Shown: one piece after another, positions 59,401 to 64,000 of the stretch
Numbering within the stretch: the stretch's first letter is position 1
Layout of the letters: each line of letters opens with the position of its first letter
Assembly: GCF_014695585.1 (NCBI RefSeq)
Contig: NZ_JACJON010000073.1
Span: 1 to 64,000 of the forward strand
Source: Microcoleus sp. FACHB-831
Lineage (GTDB): Bacteria > Cyanobacteriota > Cyanobacteriia > Cyanobacteriales > FACHB-T130
Reading direction: 5' to 3'
DNA length: 64,000 nucleotides
Made by a program: the position numbers and the translations under genes
Notes under the pieces: generated by a model
What the model saw: only the letters and a program-made list of their open reading frames with translations
What the model was told of the DNA's origin: nothing
The model's database searches: none

Positions 59401-61880
59401 CCATTGTCAACAGAGAACTCCCAACTGCCGTTGGCGTTGTCTGCCGCTGTGATTGCAACTCCTTCTACTGGTGCCGGTGTGATGTCTACATCGGTAATGG
59501 AGTCGCCGATAATGTCAGCAACAAGTGTGCCTGTATTGGTATTGAGGGGCTGGTTCTGCTTAATTGTTGTAAGTACGGGCGAACCGCTGTTGTCTAGGAC
59601 AGGCGCATCGTTTACTGGGATGACATTGAATTGAAAGGTAGTGTTGCCAACTGTGCCACCTGCGCCATCAGACACGGTGAAGTTGAAGCTATCGCTGGTA
59701 GTCTCGCTACCGTTGTGTTGGTAAGAGAGCAGTTTGTTGTCAATATCCGCTTGGGTAAACTTTGCACCTGCAACGATCGCTTTGCCGCTATTTAGCAGAG
59801 TACCGTTAGCTAGTCCGCCAGTACCGAGTGTATAGATCAGCTGTGCAGGGGTGTTGTCCGGATCTGTAGCTTTGAGATTGATTGTGTTGATAGTCCCCGT
59901 CTCCCCTTCCTTGAGCGACATACCCGGATTTGCATTCAACACAGGTATATCGTTAACTGGGACGACATTGAATTTGAAGGTGGTATTGCCAACTGTGCCA
60001 CCTGCGCCGTCAGACACGGTGAAGTTGAAGCTGTCGCTGGTAGTCTCGCCACCGTCGTGCTGGTAAGCGAGTAGTTTATTGTCAATATCTGCTTGAGTAA
60101 AGGTTTGACCTTGGGCCAGAGCTTTGCCGTTATTTAGCAGCTTACCGTTAACTGGTCCACCTGCACCGATTGTATAGAGCAGCTGTGCAGGGGTGTTGTC
60201 TGGGTCGGTAACTTTGAGATTGATCGGGTTTATAGTTACCGTTGCACCTTCATTCAACGAGATACCCGGATTCATATTCACTGCGGGTATGTCGTTAACT
60301 GGTTTGACATTGAAGTTGAAGGTGGTGTAGCCAATAGCGCCGCTACCACCGTCAGACACGGTGAAGCTGAAGTTGTCGCTGGTAGTTTCGCTACCGTTGT
60401 GCTTGTATGTTACTAACCCCTTGTCGATATCGTCTTGGGTGAAGGTCGAATCTTTAGCAAGGGCGATGTTGCTCTTTAGCAGGCTGCCCTGAGTTACACC
60501 AGAAAAAACTTTATAGGTAAGTTGTCCAGCTGTTTTACCAGGTTCGCTAACCGATAGCTGGGTATTGCTGATTGTCCCTCCTGCGCCTTCATCGACAGCC
60601 AGACTGCTGTTTTTATTTAGCAATATCAGATTGCTGGTAGATACGCTCAGATTATAGAAAGTGTTCTGGTCTGGACCTGGCAAGACGCGGATATAGTAAG
60701 TGCCTGCGGCTAGGCTTTTAGCAATTGATTCGTTTGCAGTGCCAGCGTTACCGGAACCAGCGATCGCAGTACCATTACTGTCGAGCAGTTGCACGTCAGC
60801 ATTTGCACCCAAGTCGCTGAGTGCTAAATTGAAGCTACCCCCAGCCCCTAGAGTAAATTTGTAGTAGTCATTCCTGTCAGAACTGCCCACCCAATCAGAA
60901 TAGGTGCTGGTGGTTGGGCCAACTGTGATGTCGCGGGCATAAGCCAACTTGTTATTCGCGTTGTCTAAAACTCCATTATTTAGACCTATCTCCCAGTTAA
61001 GGTCGCTTACCGTGCTTGGGTACTCTAGGCCCGATAGCTTTATACCATTCATAAGCCATATGGCATTTTGGCCTGTTGTATAGTTGCGCCAGACTAGATC
61101 CGTTTGGCCGTCGCCGTTGTAGTCCCCCGTCCCCGCCATGATCCATTTAGTGTCTTCTACAGCGGTGGTGTACTGAACATCAAGCAGCGTTGTACCATTC
61201 ATCAGCCAGATAGCATTGGCTCCATTCGCATAGTTGCGCCACACTATATCTGCTTGGCCGTCACCGTTGAAGTCGCCCGTTCCTGTTGGTTTCCAGCTGA
61301 CTTCTGGGTTTTGGTTGATGTCTTTAACGTCAAGCAACTTTGTCCCGTTCATCAGCCATGCCACATTTCTCCCCGTCGCATAGTGACGCCAGAGTATATC
61401 CGTTTTTCCATCGCCGTTGAAGTCGTCCGCTCCCTCTATTCTCCAGGTGGGGTCATCGACGACGGGGAAATCCGCAGTAGTGCTAACGATAATTGTGCCA
61501 TTCATCTGCCACAAGGCATTTTGCCCCGTCTCATAGTTGCGCCATATTAGGTCGTCTTCTCTGCCATCACCCGTGAAGTCGCCTGTTGCTTGTAGTTTCC
61601 AGTTCGGGTCCGTTACAACGGGATTGATATCAGTCGTGTTTGAGTAGGTCGAGCCATTCATCTCCCAGGCAATAGTGCGTCCTACTCCATAGTTGCGCCA
61701 GAGCAGATCGGCTTTGCCATCTTGGTTGACATCGTAGCCTACTTTGGGGGTAGGAGCAGGGGGGGCAATATTAGGTGCAGAACTGCTTGAAGTGTAGCTG
61801 GGAACGCTCAGTCCGGGGGCAACTGGCGCTGTTGGCTGCTGTGCTTGCAGTGCCAATTGTTGATCTGATGTAGATGTCAT
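56487..61880 (-). CDS. Giant FG-GAP / CSPG / ELW-repeat surface protein, 1797 aa
   Basis: The order is: a 50-residue leader; five FG-GAP-type repeats with Ca-binding cores (DFNGDGKTDILWRHYATGRN type); a PPC-like domain (KFTLGAGGSFNLALSDLG); three CSPG/cadherin-like units (GQTFTQADIDNKLLAYQHDG, then TTSDSFNFTVSDGAGG); a further beta domain; and about 17 ELW units (ELWRSDGTTAGT, then VKDI) that probably build beta-propellers. No signal peptide is seen. It is a likely extracellular adhesin or matrix protein; the exporter at 49973-52810 is a candidate for its export. Long frames on the opposite strand are shadows of the repeats. Confidence 0.85.
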   Translation of the reverse strand: MTSTSDQQLALQAQQPTAPVAPGLSVPSYTSSSSAPNIAPPAPTPKVGYDVNQDGKADLLWRNYGVGRTIAWEMNGSTYSNTTDINPVVTDPNWKLQATGDFTGDGREDDLIWRNYETGQNALWQMNGTIIVSTTADFPVVDDPTWRIEGADDFNGDGKTDILWRHYATGRNVAWLMNGTKLLDVKDINQNPEVSWKPTGTGDFNGDGQADIVWRNYANGANAIWLMNGTTLLDVQYTTAVEDTKWIMAGTGDYNGDGQTDLVWRNYTTGQNAIWLMNGIKLSGLEYPSTVSDLNWEIGLNNGVLDNANNKLAYARDITVGPTTSTYSDWVGSSDRNDYYKFTLGAGGSFNLALSDLGANADVQLLDSNGTAIAGSGNAGTANESIAKSLAAGTYYIRVLPGPDQNTFYNLSVSTSNLILLNKNSSLAVDEGAGGTISNTQLSVSEPGKTAGQLTYKVFSGVTQGSLLKSNIALAKDSTFTQDDIDKGLVTYKHNGSETTSDNFSFTVSDGGSGAIGYTTFNFNVKPVNDIPAVNMNPGISLNEGATVTINPINLKVTDPDNTPAQLLYTIGAGGPVNGKLLNNGKALAQGQTFTQADIDNKLLAYQHDGGETTSDSFNFTVSDGAGGTVGNTTFKFNVVPVNDIPVLNANPGMSLKEGETGTINTINLKATDPDNTPAQLIYTLGTGGLANGTLLNSGKAIVAGAKFTQADIDNKLLSYQHNGSETTSDSFNFTVSDGAGGTVGNTTFQFNVIPVNDAPVLDNSGSPVLTTIKQNQPLNTNTGTLVADIIGDSITDVDITPAPVEGVAITAADNANGSWEFSVDNGASWTAVGPVSVSSSRLVATNAKLRFVPKTDFAGDATITFRAWDQTSGINGGTADTSVNGGITAFSTAVEIATITVKRELSLTKVINPGSKSSLPQQLTVAGNYMYFTANGTTTDAKGVTQNVGTELFRSDGTTAGTTLVKDIFAGTTTTGSPNNSAPDNLTNVGGILYFTADDGVSGRELWRSDGTTGGTVMVKDIRAGGTGSAPTNLTAVGNKLFFTVNDGTTGLELWASDGTMAGTAMVADINPGSGSSSPDNLIAFNNKLYFTANTAANGRELWVSEGTTASTKMVQDIYSGVAGSNPTNLTVAGNRLFFTAGNQTEGTELWQTDGISAAIVKDINPGINSSTPLYLTAVGSKVYFSANNGTNAAELWASDGSTGGTVMVKDINTTPSSSGTLDSSPNNLVNVNGVLYFVANDGLKGNELWRSDGTAAGTVMVKDINVVAGGTTGNTLGSNPNNLTNVNGVLYFVADNDVNGPEVWKSDGTPAGTTIVKDIVLGANSSSPTNLTNFKNTLYFTANNQINGVELWTSNGTTAGTVLLKDVNEGSTGAAADFLAAGSNNTLYFTATDKTFGNELWMTDGSLQGTNMVKDIVPGLGSSSPSLMTNVNGTVYFVADNTTKDGGGNTIGNGLELWKTDIMGITTLVKDIFVGTGSSDPADLINFNGTLYFTATNPANGLELWKSDGTTLGTVLVKDIIAGTGSSSPTNLTVVGNTLYFTASDGNNGFELWKSDGTTLGTVRVTDINPGAGSSSPENLTNVNGTLYFTATNATNGRELWKTGPGGTFIVKDIIAGAVSSSPANLTLVGSTLYFTASDGNGTKLWQTDGSDAGTSIVAMTGTSPTNLAAVGNILYFTATDATNGRELWQTTGGTTPTLVKDLRVGSLNSNPDQLTNVNGTLYFTANGTIEDPVTKQPVLSGTELWKIDGIKGPVIVKDLNPGVLGSNPDQLTNVNGTLYFIANDGVNGDQIWSI

Positions 61881-62075
61881 TGATTTCCTCCGATCGAGTT
61901 TGGCTCAATCCTGTAAGTACTTATATCTATTTATGGCTACTCGATCCTAATGGACACCCCTAATGTTTTGCCAACAGTATTAATGCGGTATTTGTGAATT
62001 ATTACAAAATCTTTAACCGCATAAAATATTTTTGAATTTGGCGTCAAGCTTGATTACCCACTACTTGTGGTAGAT

Positions 62076-62097
62076 GCATTTTTAAAACTAAAAATGC
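62076..62097 (-). terminator. Short hairpin at the end of the DUF92 gene
   Basis: GCATTTTT pairs with AAAAATGC around a 6-nt loop. It overlaps the stop codon of the DUF92 gene. Weak AT-rich stem, so function is uncertain. Confidence 0.4.
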
Positions 62098-62909
62098 TAT
62101 AGTAACCAACGCCATAGCAAAGCAAACATCAGGGCGGCGAGCGCGCCTATAAATGTATTAATTACATTCACTAATTCATTCGTTAGATAGATGTATTTAG
62201 CTTGCAGTGTGGCTCCAATTACGCTTTCTATATTGGTGGCAATGAATGCTGCTAAAAGGCACCAAAGCACGCCTAGCGAATCAATCAAGCCCACTCCCCA
62301 ACCAAGAAGTGCGATCGCTGCTGACCCCACTACCCCAGCTAATGTACCCTCTAAACTTATTGCACCTTCTGTCCCCCTCGCTACTGGTTGTAATGTGGTA
62401 ATCAAAAATGTCCGCTTACCGTAGGCTTTCCCTACTTCACTAGCGCAGGTGTCGGAAAGCTTGGTGCTGAAACTTGCAACATAACCCAGTAATAGCAGAC
62501 GCACAATATCATTAACAAGTTCCCGATCTGCACAAATTTCTACAAAATTAAAGCAACTAATCGGTACAACGAGAACGAGCAAGGCACACAAAGCAGCAGT
62601 AAAAGCAGAACCCCAAACATTTTCTGGCCCCCGCGCTCCCGACCGTTTTTCTGCAATTCCCTCGGCTTCTTTTATATCCATGCCAATGCGCGTGACTCCA
62701 GAGCCAACAAGGAAATAAAACAATACCACTACATATCCTTGCCAACCCAAAGTACCCCAAATAAGAACGCCTAGCAGCCAGCCGTGCAATAAACCTGCTG
62801 GGGTTAGTAACTTTTTGGGAGCTACGAAGGCGATCGCTAGTAACGCCGCGTTCAATGCGATCGCAACTAACCAGGGATTTTCAAAATTAATATTAGGTAG
62901 CATAAGCAT
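62097..62909 (-). CDS. DUF92/TIGR00297 membrane protein, VTE6 (phytyl-phosphate kinase) homologue, 270 aa
   Basis: The protein has about seven membrane segments and the family motifs KLLTPAGLLHGWLLGVLIWG, SGVTRIGMDIKEAEGIAEKR and SDTCASEVGKAYGKRTFLIT. GTEGAISLEGTLAG and NIESVIGATLQ follow. The plant homologue VTE6 is a phytyl-phosphate kinase that recycles phytol from chlorophyll into tocopherol, and cyanobacterial homologues are thought to do the same. The carried reaction here is by homology. It is divergent from the glyoxalase-fold gene. Confidence 0.82.
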   Translation of the reverse strand: MLMLPNINFENPWLVAIALNAALLAIAFVAPKKLLTPAGLLHGWLLGVLIWGTLGWQGYVVVLFYFLVGSGVTRIGMDIKEAEGIAEKRSGARGPENVWGSAFTAALCALLVLVVPISCFNFVEICADRELVNDIVRLLLLGYVASFSTKLSDTCASEVGKAYGKRTFLITTLQPVARGTEGAISLEGTLAGVVGSAAIALLGWGVGLIDSLGVLWCLLAAFIATNIESVIGATLQAKYIYLTNELVNVINTFIGALAALMFALLWRWLL

Positions 62910-63022
62910 ATCGATTGCAGCTTCTCACTTTTGCCACAATATTAAGAGCCAAACCATTAAATCGTCTAGCCTGCTAGTTGGGCAGAACATTTGTAAATGC
63001 CAACTTTAATTGTCTATAGCAC

Positions 63023-63463
63023 ATGCTTACTATGAACCAAGTCCTATTTCATCTCGCCTTCCCCGTTACCAACATCGCCCAAACTAAAGCTTTCTACGCC
63101 GATGGATTGGGCTGCGAAGTCGGGCGCGAATCTCCCAGCTCGATAATTCTCAACCTCTACGGTCATCAGATTGTAGCTCACGTTACCCATGAACCGCTTG
63201 CCCCCCAGCGCACTATTTATCCCAGACATTTTGGGCTAGTCTTTACACAAGAAGCTGATTGGGAGAACCTTTTAGCACGGGCGCAAGAGAAAAAATTGAA
63301 TTTTAGAGAACAGCCTAGACGCCGATTTGAGGGCTTACCCACCGAGCATCGCACCTTCTTTCTAGAAGATCCGTTTCATAACTTGCTGGAGTTTAAATTT
63401 TACTGTCATTCTGAAGCGATTTTTGGCGATCGCGAATTTGCTCTGGTGGGCGATCGCGTTTGA
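63023..63463 (+). CDS. VOC (glyoxalase/bleomycin-resistance-fold) protein, 146 aa
   Basis: The protein begins QVLFHLAFPVTNIAQTKAFY, the first VOC beta-alpha unit with its metal His. The second unit has RHFGLVFTQEADWENLL, and EHRTFFLEDPFHNLLEFKFY gives the last Glu-type metal ligand. VOC proteins include dioxygenases, isomerases and resistance proteins; the reaction here is unknown. Two starts (63023, 63032) are possible. Its last 71 nt overlap the convergent lipase-like gene. Confidence 0.75.
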   Translation: MLTMNQVLFHLAFPVTNIAQTKAFYADGLGCEVGRESPSSIILNLYGHQIVAHVTHEPLAPQRTIYPRHFGLVFTQEADWENLLARAQEKKLNFREQPRRRFEGLPTEHRTFFLEDPFHNLLEFKFYCHSEAIFGDREFALVGDRV

Positions 63464-64000
63464 TTGGTTGGGAAAGTGCGATCGCTATTGCATCCAAACT
63501 CCTGCGGTCTGTCACCATCCAAGCATGACCCAAAACTGGCACTTGCACTTCTCGACCTACAGGCATTTTTGAACTGGTGGGCGGAACGATCATTAGATCG
63601 TAAGGCGTCCAGATAGATGTAAAATTCACCTGCTCCAGCATGGCTGCATCTTGATTTAAATCCGCTAGAAAAGCACTTTTAGGACGCATTTGAACGCAGC
63701 CAGGGCCAGAGCGCAAGTAGCCCGTTACAGTTCCGTTGTGGGGCGAAGAGACTGTAATAAAGCGCCCTACGCGGTTAATTCCCCCTAGTCTCTGAACATA
63801 ATAGCGGCTGACGATTCCGCCCATGCTAAAACCAACAATATCCAACTGTTGTTCGGGATCGAAGGTCTTGGCGATCCACTTGGCGACTTGTTCGGCTAGT
63901 TTGTCAAGACCCGCGTCTCCATTATTCGGTATGAGATCTAGGTCGTACACGTACCAACCCTTGCCCGTCAGGTAGTAAGCCATTTTCTTAAATATGGCTG
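63393..64000 (-). CDS. Lipase-like alpha/beta hydrolase, C-terminal part (5' end beyond window)
   Basis: The frame is open to the window edge (AIFKKMAYYLTGKGW at the start of the visible part), so the gene begins outside. The nucleophile elbow is VGFSMGGIVSRYYVQ (Ser in GFSMG) and SSPHNGT follows in the usual place for triacylglycerol-lipase-like proteins. The late HAWM, about residue 160 of the visible part, probably supplies the catalytic His. The substrate may be a lipid ester. The 3' end overlaps the convergent VOC gene. Confidence 0.78.
   Translation of the reverse strand, partial: AIFKKMAYYLTGKGWYVYDLDLIPNNGDAGLDKLAEQVAKWIAKTFDPEQQLDIVGFSMGGIVSRYYVQRLGGINRVGRFITVSSPHNGTVTGYLRSGPGCVQMRPKSAFLADLNQDAAMLEQVNFTSIWTPYDLMIVPPTSSKMPVGREVQVPVLGHAWMVTDRRSLDAIAIALSQPIKRDRPPEQIRDRQKSLQNDSKI

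Overview
The window looks like a piece of a cyanobacterial chromosome. The octamer GCGATCGC (HIP1) and its core CGATCG recur in genes and in gaps. There is also a cyAbrB-type regulator, a DUF92/VTE6-type phytol-salvage membrane protein, long Calx-beta and ELW-repeat surface proteins, and several small single-helix membrane proteins of a cyanobacterial style. The genus cannot be read from the sequence. The many repeats and insertion sequences would suit a large-genome filamentous or colonial species, but that is inference.

Layout. 0-2 kb: the edge of an IS630-family element sits inside a duplicated PIG-V-like mannosyltransferase gene, with the intact copy beside it. 2-11.4 kb: housekeeping and mixed genes, namely a sugar nucleotidyltransferase, dxr, a TPR protein, a broken Rpn-type nuclease remnant, a peptidoglycan-binding M15-like protein, a thioesterase, an adenylate cyclase, trhO, tRNA-Ala(UGC) and an EcsC-like protein. 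11.4-14.2 kb: the molybdate importer (modA and a modB-modC fusion). 15.5-18.9 kb: cyAbrB, rtcA, a 58-residue membrane protein and archease. 19-28.2 kb: a transport island with two TauE/SafE permeases, a DUF1634 protein, three CadD-like paralogues, a LysR regulator, an APC permease and a secreted protein. 28.5-34.4 kb: a glycosyltransferase, a membrane protein, a prohibitin-like protein, and a membrane-anchored Hsp70-like ATPase with a partner that may be GrpE-like. 35-38.3 kb: a CrtYc/CrtYd-type lycopene cyclase, rtcB and a CXCC metal GTPase. 38.9-42.9 kb: a glycosyltransferase/sulfotransferase fusion, an ABC exporter and a PAP2 phosphatase in one operon. 43-62 kb: a surface and secretion region with a 1627-residue Calx-beta subtilase, a type I-like exporter with a parvulin-type protein, an ELW-repeat gene broken by an IS5-like element, and a 1797-residue ELW/FG-GAP protein. 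62-64 kb: the DUF92 protein, a glyoxalase-fold protein and a lipase cut by the window edge.

How the genes may work together. Three RNA-repair components (RtcA, archease, RtcB) lie in one 20-kb stretch, although not in one operon, and rtcB is followed after 3 nt by a COG0523 GTPase that could supply its metal. The exporter at 50-53.5 kb is a plausible secretion route for the large repeat proteins around it. The transport island reads as an ion-export or detoxification cluster under a LysR protein, with no substrate shown by the sequence. The most novel candidates are this island, the membrane Hsp70-like pair, and the observation that interdomain linkers of two multidomain transporters are built from repeats that normally lie between genes.
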